NCBI RefSeq assembly: GCF_026222555.1 | Contig: NZ_CP098511.1 | Span: 849,501-913,500, forward strand | Direction: 5' to 3' | DNA: 64,000 bases | DNA from: Aquimarina sp. ERC-38 | Lineage (GTDB): Bacteria > Bacteroidota > Bacteroidia > Flavobacteriales > Flavobacteriaceae | In this document: positions 25,888-34,995 of the stretch, piece by piece | Layout: each line of letters begins with the position of its first letter | How positions within the stretch are numbered: position 1 is the stretch's first letter | Position numbers and translations under genes: made by a program | Notes under the pieces: model-generated | Told to the model about the DNA's origin: nothing | What the model saw: only the letters and a program-made list of their open reading frames with translations | Database searches by the model: none

Positions 25888-28320
25888 ATGGAAAACACAA
25901 AAAGATCAGTTACTTATAAAATCATCGCGGGATATAGCCTGGCTACTATCCTGGCTTTTATTGCTTTTTGGGTCATTTATAACCAAATTACGGACTATGC
26001 TGAAATTAACAATGTAAGCGATGATAATAGTAAAAAATTGATTTTAGTAGGAGAAGCCACTACCAGTTTATATGAAGCCGAAAGTCTTACCCGAAACATT
26101 ATTCAGACCTCTGATATTGAACGTTTTGAAAACTATCGAAATAAAGTAAATTCTATTATTAGTACTATTGATCGGATTTCGGAGCTTTCTTTTGATACGC
26201 TTCAAATTAAAAAAATGGACAGTATTAAATTATTGATTGATAACAAAAATCAAAACTTTGCCTCACTAATAGATATTTACCGCGAACGAAAAAACCGGGA
26301 TTTACAGCAAAATGTGATTGACCAACTTAAAAAAACAAGTGAAGAATATGGTAACTACCGCGACCTGGATAAACGTTTTAATAAATATACAAGAGATAAA
26401 AAACGAGCTTTAAAACGGATTCTTGAATTATCTAAAGAAGACAATGCAAAAAGATTGACCAATCAAACTTTGGATTCTGTTGCCAATCGTTTTTATAAAG
26501 CTTTAGCTCAAATTGAAGCTAAAGAACGGCAATACGAAAATAAAATAGAAGCTAAAGAGGACGAACTTTTAAAGAATGATCAGATCATTACCAAACAATT
26601 AAGAGATTTAATGACAGGTATTGAACTAAACGTCCGTAAAGAGTATAATGAACGCCTGTCAAAATCCCGGAAAATCCTAAATCGTACTTCTAACTTTTTT
26701 GTCATTTTCATCGCAATAAGTTTAGTTATTGCCTTGATATTTTTAATTCTAATAACCACGGATGTATCTAAATCACAGAAATTCAGGAATGAACTGGAAG
26801 CTGAAAAAAACTATACGGAGAAGCTTTTAAAGACCAGAGAATCTTTAATAAATACGGTAACGCATGATCTGCGGTCTCCACTTAATACGGTGATAGGATA
26901 CTCGGACTTATTGGAAAAAACCGGTTTAACCACTAAGCAAACGCATTACCTTAACCATTTAAAACGATCATCAGATTATATGCTTCATCTGGTTAATGAT
27001 TTATTGGATTTATCCAAATTAGAAGCAGGTAGGATGAATATCGAACAACTTCCATTTTTGCCTAAAAAATTGATTGATGATACAGTTAGTGCTAACATTC
27101 CGGCGGAAGATAAAAAGCATTTGAGAATTACGCTTGATATCAAAGAAGAACTGGATAGATCTTATCAAAGTGACCCTTTCCGGATTAAACAAGTACTTAC
27201 AAACTTAATTAATAACGCCTATAAATTTACAGAAACTGGGACCATCCGTATTTTAGGATATTTAGAAGAAAAGGAATTAGGAAGACAACATCTGGTAATT
27301 GTAGTGCAGGACACCGGTATTGGGATTACCGAAAAGCAACAACAACACATATTCCAGGAGTTTGCACAGGGAGACAATTCAACCGAAAAGAAATTTGGTG
27401 GTTTTGGACTAGGTTTAGCCATAACCAAAAAAATTATTGATTTGTTAGGAGGCTCTATTATTTTACAAAGTACTCCCGGTGATGGAAGTACCTTTACCGT
27501 TAGCATTCCGGTGATTCCTTCTCTGGAAAACATTCCTGTGACCGAAGCAGTAACTGTAGAAGAGGAAGCCTTTCAATTTAATAATCAAAAAGTATTACTT
27601 ATTGATGATGACCCCGCCCAGTTAAGTCTTACTCAAGAAGTCATTACCCTGGCCGGATTACAATATGACAGTTGTATAAACGGTAAAGAAGCGGTTCAAT
27701 TGATACAAGAAAAGTCGTATGATCTAATTTTAACAGATATTCAAATGCCAATAATGGACGGGTTTGAATTTTTAGCTTTTATAAAACAATATTATACAAA
27801 AGATCAAATGCCTCCTATAATTGCTTTATCAGGAAGAACCGATATTGATAGAGAAGATTATATAAAAGAAGGATTTACCAATAGTTTACGGAAACCTTAT
27901 GCCCCAGCAGATTTATTAGAAGCTATTGCTACTATTTTACCAATTCGGAAGCCAAATATTACAAATGATCCTGTAAATCTTGGTACTTCTAATGAACTGT
28001 TTTCTTTAGAAGATATAGAAATTTTTGCCCAGGGAGATAAAGAATCATTTTATGCTATTCTGGATACTTTTGTAGAAGGAACTACGGATAATTTAGCAGA
28101 ATTTTCCGAAGCTATTCAAAATCAAGATAAAAAGAAAATAAAGTCTTTAGCTCATAAAATGTTACCTATGTTTCGTCAAATTAAAGCCTTTACTATCATC
28201 CCAAAATTAGAAACTTTAGAAGATCCAAACCGTTCTATTTCGGATAAAGAAATAAGCCTTTTACCAACCGAATTAATAAAACCTATTGAAGCTTTAATAT
28301 CCGAATTAAAAGTAATATAA
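25888..28320 (+). CDS. Hybrid sensor histidine kinase with receiver and Hpt domains
   Basis: An 810-residue membrane kinase. TM1 at about 14-30 and TM2 at about 268-289 enclose a helical extracytoplasmic sensor domain of some 235 residues, rich in charged coiled-coil-like helices. Then come HisKA (VTHDLRSPLNTVIGYSDLLE, about 325-345), HATPase (NLINNAYKFTETG; QDTGIGITEKQQQHIFQEF; GGFGLGLAITKKII), a receiver (VLLIDDDPAQ; LILTDIQMPIMDGFE; LSGRTD; LRKPYAP) and a C-terminal Hpt with the phospho-His in KSLAHKMLPMFRQI. All phosphorelay residues are present. It converges on a sigma-54 response regulator whose 3' end is 54 bases away, so that regulator is the likely output, though this is inference. 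Confidence 0.92.
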   Translation: MENTKRSVTYKIIAGYSLATILAFIAFWVIYNQITDYAEINNVSDDNSKKLILVGEATTSLYEAESLTRNIIQTSDIERFENYRNKVNSIISTIDRISELSFDTLQIKKMDSIKLLIDNKNQNFASLIDIYRERKNRDLQQNVIDQLKKTSEEYGNYRDLDKRFNKYTRDKKRALKRILELSKEDNAKRLTNQTLDSVANRFYKALAQIEAKERQYENKIEAKEDELLKNDQIITKQLRDLMTGIELNVRKEYNERLSKSRKILNRTSNFFVIFIAISLVIALIFLILITTDVSKSQKFRNELEAEKNYTEKLLKTRESLINTVTHDLRSPLNTVIGYSDLLEKTGLTTKQTHYLNHLKRSSDYMLHLVNDLLDLSKLEAGRMNIEQLPFLPKKLIDDTVSANIPAEDKKHLRITLDIKEELDRSYQSDPFRIKQVLTNLINNAYKFTETGTIRILGYLEEKELGRQHLVIVVQDTGIGITEKQQQHIFQEFAQGDNSTEKKFGGFGLGLAITKKIIDLLGGSIILQSTPGDGSTFTVSIPVIPSLENIPVTEAVTVEEEAFQFNNQKVLLIDDDPAQLSLTQEVITLAGLQYDSCINGKEAVQLIQEKSYDLILTDIQMPIMDGFEFLAFIKQYYTKDQMPPIIALSGRTDIDREDYIKEGFTNSLRKPYAPADLLEAIATILPIRKPNITNDPVNLGTSNELFSLEDIEIFAQGDKESFYAILDTFVEGTTDNLAEFSEAIQNQDKKKIKSLAHKMLPMFRQIKAFTIIPKLETLEDPNRSISDKEISLLPTELIKPIEALISELKVI

Positions 28321-28373
28321 GAAAACAGTATGAGATAGTTCGCAAAGTAAATGCGGTTTGGCTTGCATATAAA

Positions 28374-29765
28374 TTATAAGCTGATATCGTATTGTTTTAA
28401 TTTGTTATATAAAGTCTTCCGATCAATAGAAAGCATCCGCGCCGCTTTTGCTTTATTTCCATTCGCTTTTTCCAATGCTTCCAGGATCAACTCCTGTTCA
28501 TTATGATTTTTAAAAAGTCCGTAGGTTTGATTACTTTTAGTTGAAGCATAAGCAATATCCTGAGGAAGTACAGTTAGCGAAATCAATTCATTTTGAGAAA
28601 GTAATACGGATCTCTTTACAATATTCTTTAATTCCCGAAGATTCCCGGGCCATTCGTACTTTTTAAAAGCTTCTAAAACTTCATCGGCAAAACCCACTAT
28701 ATTTTTATCCAGTTCTTCGTTAGCATTTTCCAGAAAATGATTGGCAAACAACATTAAATCTTCTGTCCGTTCCCGTAAAGGAGGTACTTTTATCGAAAAT
28801 TCATTCAGACGATGGTATAAATCTTCTCGAAACTCCCCTTCTTTTACCGCTGCCGATAAATCTTCATTAGTGGCCGCAATTACCCGAATATCCACTTCAA
28901 TCTCCTTATTACTCCCTACCGGCTTAATCTTTCGTTCTTGCAATGCCCGTAGCAACTGTACTTGAAGTTCATAACTTAAATTACCAATTTCATCCAGAAA
29001 CAAAGTTCCGCCATTTGCGGCTTCAAAGTGTCCTACTTTATCATTAACCGCACCCGTAAAAGAACCTTTTACATGACCAAAAAATTCGCTGGAAGCAATC
29101 TCTTTAGGAATTGCGCCACAATCTACGGGTACAAAAGGTTGATTTTCTCTTTTACTCCGTTTATGGATATTACTGGCTACATATTCTTTTCCTGTTCCGC
29201 TATCTCCAATAATTAAAACAGACATTTTGGTAGGAGCCACCAGGTCAATATATTCATTTAGTTTTTTTGAAGCATCACTAATCCCTTTTACAAAAGAAGA
29301 AGAAACAGTCGTTGTGACTGTAGTAGATTTCTTTTTAGAAGAAGATAGAGTTCCTTTTTTATTGGGAATAGATGGTTCTGTCGTAGCAGAGGTCGTATTT
29401 ATAAGTGGAACCGCCAGCGCTTTTTGTATCGTATCAAGAATTGTATCCGGGTTAAAAGGTTTTGCTATATAATCAAAAGCACCTTGCTTGATAGCATTAA
29501 CCGCCATGTTAATCTCGGCATATCCGGTCATGACAATCACCTGAGTATTTTTATCCTTTTTATGAATATCCTCTAATAAAGCAATTCCATCTTTATCCGG
29601 CAAACGCACATCGGTTAATACCACGTCAAAATGATGTTCCCTTAATAAGTTCACAGCTTCCTGTCCTGAAAATGCAGTTTGCACTTCATACTCTTTTTTT
29701 TCTAAAAAGGTTTTAAGCATTTTGCAAAATGCAACATCATCTTCAACGATCAATAAATTAGGCAT
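28374..29765 (-). CDS. Sigma-54-dependent NtrC-family response regulator
   Basis: A 463-residue activator. The receiver (1-120) has IVEDDVAFC, VVLTDVRLPDKDG and IAKPFNP. A linker rich in Ser/Thr (GTLSSSKKKSTTVTTTVSS) leads to the AAA+ domain (about 160-390): Walker A GDSGTGKEYVASN, the sigma-54 contact loop GSFTGA in place of the usual GAFTGA, and GGTLFLDEIGNL. A Fis-type helix-turn-helix ends the protein (NKAKAARMLSIDRKTLYNKL). It controls promoters recognised by RpoN. It is probably the partner of the convergent hybrid kinase. Targets are not visible. Confidence 0.94.
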   Translation of the reverse strand: MPNLLIVEDDVAFCKMLKTFLEKKEYEVQTAFSGQEAVNLLREHHFDVVLTDVRLPDKDGIALLEDIHKKDKNTQVIVMTGYAEINMAVNAIKQGAFDYIAKPFNPDTILDTIQKALAVPLINTTSATTEPSIPNKKGTLSSSKKKSTTVTTTVSSSFVKGISDASKKLNEYIDLVAPTKMSVLIIGDSGTGKEYVASNIHKRSKRENQPFVPVDCGAIPKEIASSEFFGHVKGSFTGAVNDKVGHFEAANGGTLFLDEIGNLSYELQVQLLRALQERKIKPVGSNKEIEVDIRVIAATNEDLSAAVKEGEFREDLYHRLNEFSIKVPPLRERTEDLMLFANHFLENANEELDKNIVGFADEVLEAFKKYEWPGNLRELKNIVKRSVLLSQNELISLTVLPQDIAYASTKSNQTYGLFKNHNEQELILEALEKANGNKAKAARMLSIDRKTLYNKLKQYDISL

Positions 29766-29934
29766 TCGGTATGTATTTAAAACGGAACTATAATACGTTA
29801 TAAAGTTAAAACATTAAAATAAACAACTTAGTATAAGAATGGTAAATAAGTTGTAAGAGATTTAATAGATATTTATAGACTCTTTGAACTTCAATAACTT
29901 TTCTATATTTATTACATTAATTTACATTAAGGTC

Positions 29935-30100
29935 TGGTAAAGATTCAAGATCGCTAATGCTTCTAGAATCAAGAATCAAGACTAATCTTTATATTATTGA
30001 AAATCACCAACTATATTTGAACAAACTACTGTTGAAAAAGTAAAAAAGCAACCTTCAAATATCTTAAAATTTAGAATTACTTTATTTTACTAGGCTTTGT
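29935..30100. repeat. Dispersed intergenic repeat, copy 1 (second copy 48622-48800)
   Basis: Shares GGTAAAGATTCAAGATCGCT, CAAGAATCAAGACTAAT, TATTGAAAAT, AGTAAAAAAG-AACCT and a closing CTATGCTTT/CTAGGCTTT with 48622-48800, in the same order over about 165 bases. It has no coding potential. The surrounding gap 29766-30293 otherwise holds only the terminator below. Confidence 0.75.
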
Positions 30101-30200
30101 AAACTTTTATTTCAACTGGATAATAATGATAAATAAACTACATACTATATCAATTTCTAATATCCCTAATAATAGATTAAACTAAAACTATTTCCAATTA

Positions 30201-30231
30201 AAAAAGAGGCTCTGGGAATGAGCCTCTTTTT
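30201..30231. terminator. Bidirectional-looking terminator
   Basis: Perfect 12-bp repeat AAAAAGAGGCTC/GAGCCTCTTTTT, loop TGGGAAT. It lies 63 bases beyond the 3' end of the minus-strand gene at 30294-30659 and is its probable terminator. Confidence 0.85.
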
Positions 30232-30293
30232 AGCACTAAACAACTCTATATCGCCTATAGTTGCAAAACGATATGCTTTTATACGCCTTGTGT

Positions 30294-30659
30294 TTACGAT
30301 TTATCTTCTGATGAAATCCATTCACCGTCAGCGTTTATAAATAAAATTTTGGATTGGTTATTTTCGTTAATTAGGATGAGTTTGTAACTATTATCTTTGG
30401 CTATGTAAGCTTTTACGATCCGACTTGCCCCGTAGTCATTTACTACTGCGTTTTGTACCGCCATTGGCAAATCAACAATCTTTACTTCAACATATTCCTG
30501 AAACTCGTTTTGATAATCAAACTCATTATCGGTATTAGCATAAGCTAAATCTTCTTGTGCTATGACTCCCTGAGCCGATATAACACTTACTATTATTGCA
30601 ATTATCATAGGTAACTTTATCATGGTTTTAAAAGTAGTATCTATCATACTGTTTAACAT
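30294..30659 (-). CDS. Small exported protein with a PepSY-like fold
   Basis: A 121-residue protein. Translation may start at 30659 or at the second in-frame Met pair (MIKLPMIIAIIVSVISAQ, start 30623), which gives a cleaner signal peptide ending near VIAQ. The mature part DLPMAVQNAVVNDYGASRIV, AYIAKDNSYKLIL and FINADGEWISSED resembles one PepSY-like (putative beta-lactamase-inhibitor-like) repeat: a helix followed by strands with a final DG-W turn. This family in Bacteroidota is periplasmic and of unknown role. It stands alone; a hairpin terminator follows. Confidence 0.65.
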   Translation of the reverse strand: MLNSMIDTTFKTMIKLPMIIAIIVSVISAQGVIAQEDLAYANTDNEFDYQNEFQEYVEVKIVDLPMAVQNAVVNDYGASRIVKAYIAKDNSYKLILINENNQSKILFINADGEWISSEDKS

Positions 30660-30812
30660 AATGTAATAACCGAGCCAATTTTCTTAACGCCCTACAATTC
30701 CATTTAATCTATTATAAATCAAATGATTACATTTTAAGGGAACATTCTCTATTTTGTTAATATGTGGAAAACCAAGTGTTTTTTGTGGAAATGATACTCA
30801 CATGTATACAGA

Positions 30813-31214
30813 TTACCAATCCGGTGACCTACGGTTTGCCTTTTTTAAAGCTTGCGTTTTTTTATTCTGTAATCTTTTAAGTTGAGAAGTTTTGCTTGGT
30901 TTGGTTTTTTTACGCACTTTAGGAACTTGCAGAGAAGATTGTAGTAGCTTTATCAAACGATCGGTACAAATTTCTTTATTACGATGTTGACTCCGGGTCT
31001 GACTACAACTTAAAATTAGGTCCCCTTGATTGGATAACCGGGAAGCTAGTTTTGTCTGTAAGCGTAACTTTTCAGTATTAGTAAAAGCTTCGGATGCTTC
31101 TACGTTAAAATGTAATAAAATTTTAGAAGAAACCTTATTTACATGCTGTCCTCCTGCCCCGGAACTGCGAACTGCTTTTACTTTTATTTCTTCTAAAACT
31201 TTTTGTAAAAGCAT
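30813..31214 (-). CDS. arfB: Alternative ribosome-rescue factor ArfB (peptidyl-tRNA hydrolase)
   Basis: A 133-residue single-domain release-factor homologue. The catalytic motif is in RSSGAGGQHVNKVSSK (about residues 16-31), where GGQ hydrolyses peptidyl-tRNA on stalled ribosomes. The protein lacks the codon-recognition domain of RF1/RF2 and ends in a long basic tail (VRKKTKPSKTSQLKRLQNKK) that in ArfB enters the empty mRNA channel. Length and tail fit ArfB/YaeJ closely. It lies 27 bases beyond the end of the DUF4301 gene on the same strand. Confidence 0.93.
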   Translation of the reverse strand: MLLQKVLEEIKVKAVRSSGAGGQHVNKVSSKILLHFNVEASEAFTNTEKLRLQTKLASRLSNQGDLILSCSQTRSQHRNKEICTDRLIKLLQSSLQVPKVRKKTKPSKTSQLKRLQNKKTQALKKANRRSPDW

Positions 31215-31241
31215 AACTTTTTAATACTAAATAAAAATGTA

Positions 31242-32807
31242 TTAGGTAAACAGCTTTACCTGATGTGCGGATTTTAATAAATCATTTACCGTTTTAACCG
31301 GGTTAAAGGTAGTTAAAGGCACTTCAACAAATACACTGATCCAATTGGACATTGCTCCATTCCAAAGCCCAGGTAGTTCAAGAGCTTTTAAAGTCTGTCC
31401 GTTTACTGACTTTCTAGTGATAAATCCTGCATCCGGGTCTACAAAATTCAGAAGATTAAACTTTTCTCCTTTATAATTACGTACCCCACATACTAAATCT
31501 ACCGGATTAAAATGGGTAGAAGTACTCATAATATCACGTTGGCGACGATCTCTTTTATCAATCTGAGGCGTTTCTATGATCTGTAAAGTGGTACGGCCAC
31601 TTTCCTGTTTGATCCAGAAAGGCCCTCCTCCCGGTTCACCTTCATTAATAACCATCCCACAAACTCGTATAGGTCGATTAAGGGATTCTTTTAAGAACTC
31701 CAATTTATATTGTTCTGAAAATTTATCGAAATCTAAAGGTAAGCGAACATTGAGCTGCTTGACCATAAATTCTTTAATATCCTTTAAGTCATGTTCTGAA
31801 GGAGGTTTTTGTTCGATGGCATTTAGAATCCTAAAAACCTCATCTTGTATTTCAATAAGTTTACCAGCAAGTATTTTTTTATAACCGGTTAATTCTTCCT
31901 GGTATTTACGCACTACTACATTATCAATATTTTTAATATAAATAATATCAGCATCCAGGTCATTTAAATTTTCTATTAAGGCACCGTGCCCCCCAGGTCT
32001 GAAAAGAATTGTACCGTCTTCAAGTCGGAAAGGTTGATTATCTTCTGTAACGGCGATAGTATCTGTTTGTGGTTTTTGAAAAGAATAGGTGATAATGAAA
32101 TTAGTATCTGTTTTTTCTTCAACCTTTTTCTTTATACGTTCAAACTCATCCTTAAAATCGGTAAGGTGATCTTCAGAAATAGTAAAATGTAGTTTTGAAT
32201 CTCCTTTTACATTTTTATTGTATCCTGCTGCTTCATAAAGATGTTCTTCAAAGGCAGTGGCCGTACTACGCGTATACTTATGGAACGGAAGTAAACCCTT
32301 AGGATAAGCCCCGAAGTTACATCCCTTCTCTTTTAGTAATATTTCAACAAATATATAGAGTTGCCTTCCCTCGGATAATGTTTCAAAATTAGGATAAGCT
32401 TGTTTTACTTTTTCCATTACGCCATCGTAAAAAGGAAACTTTTCCAGTCCAATTAAGAATAAGCGTATGGCATCTGCCTTTTCGTGATTGGTATAGGAGT
32501 TGAGACTTTCTTTTTCATAATCATAAGAATCTAAAAAACGAAATAACTCCTTAAACATCCGGGAAGCCGCACCGGAAGCCGGGACAAATTTTATAGTTTC
32601 TAGTGTAGATAAACGGGAATCATATAGTTTTTTTAATTCTGACTGGTGATGATCCGAAAAGCGTAAAATTCCATTATGAAGACTGGCTGCACTTCGTAAA
32701 GAAACCGGTGGAATTTCTTTTTCGAAGGTATCAATTTGTGCAATTACTTTATCTACGGTAAGTCCTCTGGATTTTATATAGGCAATATCTTTATCTGAAA
32801 TGTTCAC
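31242..32807 (-). CDS. DUF4301-family protein
   Basis: A 521-residue soluble protein of the Bacteroidota-restricted DUF4301 family; its biochemical function is not established. Notable conserved-looking segments are FVPASGAASRMFKELF (about 75-90), FRPGGHGALIENLNDLDADI (about 268-287), MVINEGEPGGGPFWI and THFNPVDLVCGVRNYKGEKF. The G-rich motifs resemble those of nucleotidyltransferase-type sugar-phosphate enzymes, which I offer only as a suggestion. The start codon is GTG at 32807, sharing its G with the upstream TAG stop, so it is translationally coupled to the NadR-like kinase and belongs to the thiamine/Pnu operon. Confidence 0.85.
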   Translation of the reverse strand: MNISDKDIAYIKSRGLTVDKVIAQIDTFEKEIPPVSLRSAASLHNGILRFSDHHQSELKKLYDSRLSTLETIKFVPASGAASRMFKELFRFLDSYDYEKESLNSYTNHEKADAIRLFLIGLEKFPFYDGVMEKVKQAYPNFETLSEGRQLYIFVEILLKEKGCNFGAYPKGLLPFHKYTRSTATAFEEHLYEAAGYNKNVKGDSKLHFTISEDHLTDFKDEFERIKKKVEEKTDTNFIITYSFQKPQTDTIAVTEDNQPFRLEDGTILFRPGGHGALIENLNDLDADIIYIKNIDNVVVRKYQEELTGYKKILAGKLIEIQDEVFRILNAIEQKPPSEHDLKDIKEFMVKQLNVRLPLDFDKFSEQYKLEFLKESLNRPIRVCGMVINEGEPGGGPFWIKQESGRTTLQIIETPQIDKRDRRQRDIMSTSTHFNPVDLVCGVRNYKGEKFNLLNFVDPDAGFITRKSVNGQTLKALELPGLWNGAMSNWISVFVEVPLTTFNPVKTVNDLLKSAHQVKLFT

Positions 32808-33373
32808 TATGTTTGTGTTAATTGATCAATGGTTTGTTTTGCAATTCGAAAGCGATTTTCTCGATTTCCCTTCAGCACAATATACGGTTTTTTACTTTTT
32901 TGCAATGCTTTTTTAAATAAGGAAAACATAGCTTCTCTTTCATTAGGCTTATCTCTTAAATCGTCAGGAACCCAGGGAGTATCTATATAAGTAAGAAAAT
33001 AAAAATCCGTATTATTTTCTTTTAAGTATTCTAATAATTCTCCCGGAACCTTGTTGTTAAAATAGGCTTCGGAATATACACTGGTTTCTAACACATCAGT
33101 ATCACAAAACAAAATATTGTTTGCTTTTTTAAAGCCTTCTTGCTCTAGTGCTAATTGCCCTCTGGCAATAGGTATAATATCTTCATACGAACATATCTCA
33201 CGGGTGTTATCCCATTTTTGTTGTAGATAATCGCGAGCAAATTCGGGTACCCAAACGGTTTTATAATGCGCTGCTAATTGCCTGGACAAGGTTGTTTTTC
33301 CTGTAGATTCCGGACCAAAAAGTACTACTTTTAAGCAATTTTTGGGCTTGTCATTTTTATTTTCTGATTCCAT
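32807..33373 (-). CDS. NadR-like ATP-binding (nucleoside kinase type) protein
   Basis: A 188-residue P-loop kinase like the ribosylnicotinamide kinase domain of NadR. Walker A is LFGPESTGKTTLSRQLA (about residues 18-34), followed by WVPEFARDYL, CDTDVLETSVYSEAYF and PWVPDDLRDKPNEREAMF, all typical of that domain. NadR's N-terminal adenylyltransferase is absent. The gene overlaps the end of the Pnu gene by 43 bases. By its neighbours (thiamine-binding protein, Pnu carrier) it may phosphorylate imported thiamine instead of nicotinamide riboside; sequence alone does not decide. Confidence 0.87.
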   Translation of the reverse strand: MESENKNDKPKNCLKVVLFGPESTGKTTLSRQLAAHYKTVWVPEFARDYLQQKWDNTREICSYEDIIPIARGQLALEQEGFKKANNILFCDTDVLETSVYSEAYFNNKVPGELLEYLKENNTDFYFLTYIDTPWVPDDLRDKPNEREAMFSLFKKALQKSKKPYIVLKGNRENRFRIAKQTIDQLTQT

Positions 33374-33966
33374 TGTCTATACCCCTGAATGGCTAAAAAA
33401 GTAAATATTAAATATTGAAGAGAAAGCATACCTAGCCCTCGGTAGGCATAAAGTGGTACCGTAATCAGGTCTGCAATGATCCAGAGCGTCCAATTCTCAA
33501 TTTTTTTGGTCGCCATATACCACATAGCAGTAAAAAACATCCCCGAGGTTAAAATATCGATGTAATTTTCAATTAAGATTTCAGTTCCGAAGAATTGATA
33601 AATTGTATACGTCACGATCATGGTTAATATACAAAGTAAGATACCCAAAGCCTTTTCTTTTCCGGTAGTTCTGGATATTAATACAACCCGGCTTCCCCTG
33701 CTTACTCTAGACCAATTATACCACCCGAAAATACTCATGGCCGAATAGTAAAAATTCATCATCATATCCCCGTAATAACCAGCTGTATAAAGTAAGTATA
33801 CCGAAATTATGGTAGCAATCAACCCGGTAGGATACACCCAAATATTTTCTTTTTTAGCATACAGCACACTGATAATTCCAAATACAAAAGTAATGGCTTC
33901 TAATAGAATTTGAGGTAGGGAAGCTTTACTATAGGCTTCTAAGAAAAAATCAAAAATGAGGTTCAT
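33331..33966 (-). CDS. PnuC/PnuT-family vitamin transporter
   Basis: A 211-residue inner-membrane protein with about seven hydrophobic segments. The PnuC pattern is visible in EAITFVFGIISVLYAKKENI, WVYPTGLIATIISVYLLY, MMMNFYYSAMSIFGWYNW and the aromatic-rich core, with NW/W residues that stack the substrate ring. PnuC proteins carry nicotinamide riboside, but the PnuT subgroup carries thiamine. A thiamine-binding protein gene overlaps its 5' end by 17 bases, so thiamine is the more likely cargo here. It is followed by a kinase that would trap the product. Confidence 0.9.
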   Translation of the reverse strand: MNLIFDFFLEAYSKASLPQILLEAITFVFGIISVLYAKKENIWVYPTGLIATIISVYLLYTAGYYGDMMMNFYYSAMSIFGWYNWSRVSRGSRVVLISRTTGKEKALGILLCILTMIVTYTIYQFFGTEILIENYIDILTSGMFFTAMWYMATKKIENWTLWIIADLITVPLYAYRGLGMLSLQYLIFTFLAIQGYRQWNQKIKMTSPKIA

Positions 33967-34210
33967 ACGAGCTTCTATTCGATTTAACCATTTTCATATA
34001 AACCAATACATGTTCCATTTCACCGAATGCAACTTTGATTTCTTCTGTCACGAAAGCCATTACTTCATCATAAGGACCAAAAATTTGAGTGCTTAATGGG
34101 TTTTCTAACACTTCAAACGAAGATGTCCGTAATTTTTTAATAAAATTAATGATATGGATTTCAAAATTATCTTGTAGAGGAGTAAGGGTTAATTCCAAAG
34201 ATATCTGCAT
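33950..34210 (-). CDS. Thiamine-binding protein of the YkoF/MTH1187 type
   Basis: An 86-residue cytoplasmic protein matching the small thiamine-binding (formerly DUF77) family: MQISLELTLTPLQDNFEIHI, FIKKLRTSSFEVLENPLST, QIFGPYDEVMAFVTEEIKVA. The family folds as a ferredoxin-like beta-alpha-beta-beta-alpha-beta unit and binds thiamine between subunits. It lies in one transcription unit with the Pnu carrier, NadR-like kinase and DUF4301 protein, a gene order I recall from other Flavobacteriia. No riboswitch lies directly in front of it: only 16 bases separate it from the previous gene. Confidence 0.82.
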   Translation of the reverse strand: MQISLELTLTPLQDNFEIHIINFIKKLRTSSFEVLENPLSTQIFGPYDEVMAFVTEEIKVAFGEMEHVLVYMKMVKSNRSSYEPHF

Positions 34211-34226
34211 AATGTTTTAATTTTTT

Positions 34227-34868
34227 TTAAATTATTTCTACTGGTGGTTTTAAATAAACACAGGTAAAGCCTTCAAATTCCAGGTATGCCAGTTGATGCT
34301 TTGATGTTGACTTTTTATCTTTAAAAGTTGCCTGAACCCTTTGCTTGTTTTTAAGAATAGATGTAATCTCAATATGGTTTTTTAAGCTTACACCTGGCGT
34401 AGCTTTCATTTTATAAATGGATTCTTTAGCACCCCAGGCAATTGTTAATAACCGAATGTTTTCTTCTTGATTAGAAGTAAAGGCAATACAGTCGTTACCT
34501 ATAAATTTATCTTTTATCACCCCAATTTTTTTACGTTGCTTTTCTATATCAATACCCGTAGGACTATCACTGACGATAATAGCAGAAAAATGATACGAAT
34601 GTGTAATGGAGATAGATTTGCTATCTTGTAGAAAAGGTTTTCCTAGATCGTTATAATACAAATCTTTGTCCTTGTACCCAGCTACTTTCAATAATTGTCT
34701 GACACTGGCAAAACCCCTTTGATGCAACACTGATGACATGTTGCTCAAACGCTCCGTGCTATAAGGAGTTAATTCTATATTTTTCAACAGTTGATCCGTG
34801 GTTTCAATGATTTTCCAGATCCAAATGGTAGTTCCGGCATCTACTGTTATTGTTTTGTAAAGAGGCAT
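34227..34868 (-). CDS. 4'-phosphopantetheinyl transferase superfamily protein
   Basis: A 213-residue Sfp-type enzyme that would transfer phosphopantetheine from CoA to a carrier-protein serine. The metal-binding motif SPTGIDIEKQRKKIG (about 114-128) and the C-terminal AWGAKESIYKMKATPGV (about 152-168, the W-x-x-KE-x-x-K motif) are clear. A SITHSYHFSAIIVS segment corresponds to the usual SHS motif. No carrier protein or synthase gene lies nearby, so the target (AcpP or a secondary-metabolite carrier) is unknown. It is divergent from ahcY and 16 bases before the thiamine-binding gene. Confidence 0.9.
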   Translation of the reverse strand: MPLYKTITVDAGTTIWIWKIIETTDQLLKNIELTPYSTERLSNMSSVLHQRGFASVRQLLKVAGYKDKDLYYNDLGKPFLQDSKSISITHSYHFSAIIVSDSPTGIDIEKQRKKIGVIKDKFIGNDCIAFTSNQEENIRLLTIAWGAKESIYKMKATPGVSLKNHIEITSILKNKQRVQATFKDKKSTSKHQLAYLEFEGFTCVYLKPPVEII

Positions 34869-34888
34869 ATTCTCTTAAAGTTATTACC

Positions 34889-34896
34889 TATCTTTG
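34889..34896 (+). promoter_or_regulatory. -7 box, probable ahcY promoter
   Basis: TATCTTTG matches TAnnTTTG exactly. It lies 100 bases before the ahcY ATG and within the 127-base divergent region. A convincing -33 TTG at the right spacing was not found. Confidence 0.5.
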
Positions 34897-34995
34897 TACG
34901 ATTAAAAAAGTTTCAAATAGTATACTATTTAAAGGGTTGAATATAGCCTAATTTTACAGGATACACTAATTGCAAAGAATTAAATAAAAGTATTT

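Noticed and set aside
33331..33373. 43-base overlap of the Pnu and NadR-like frames as a frameshift
   Set aside because: Both proteins have complete family-like ends and starts, so it is a genuine gene overlap in a compact operon.
32807..33966. Nicotinamide riboside salvage as the role of the Pnu/NadR-like pair
   Set aside because: Not excluded, but the overlapping thiamine-binding gene makes thiamine the better reading; kept as alternative only.
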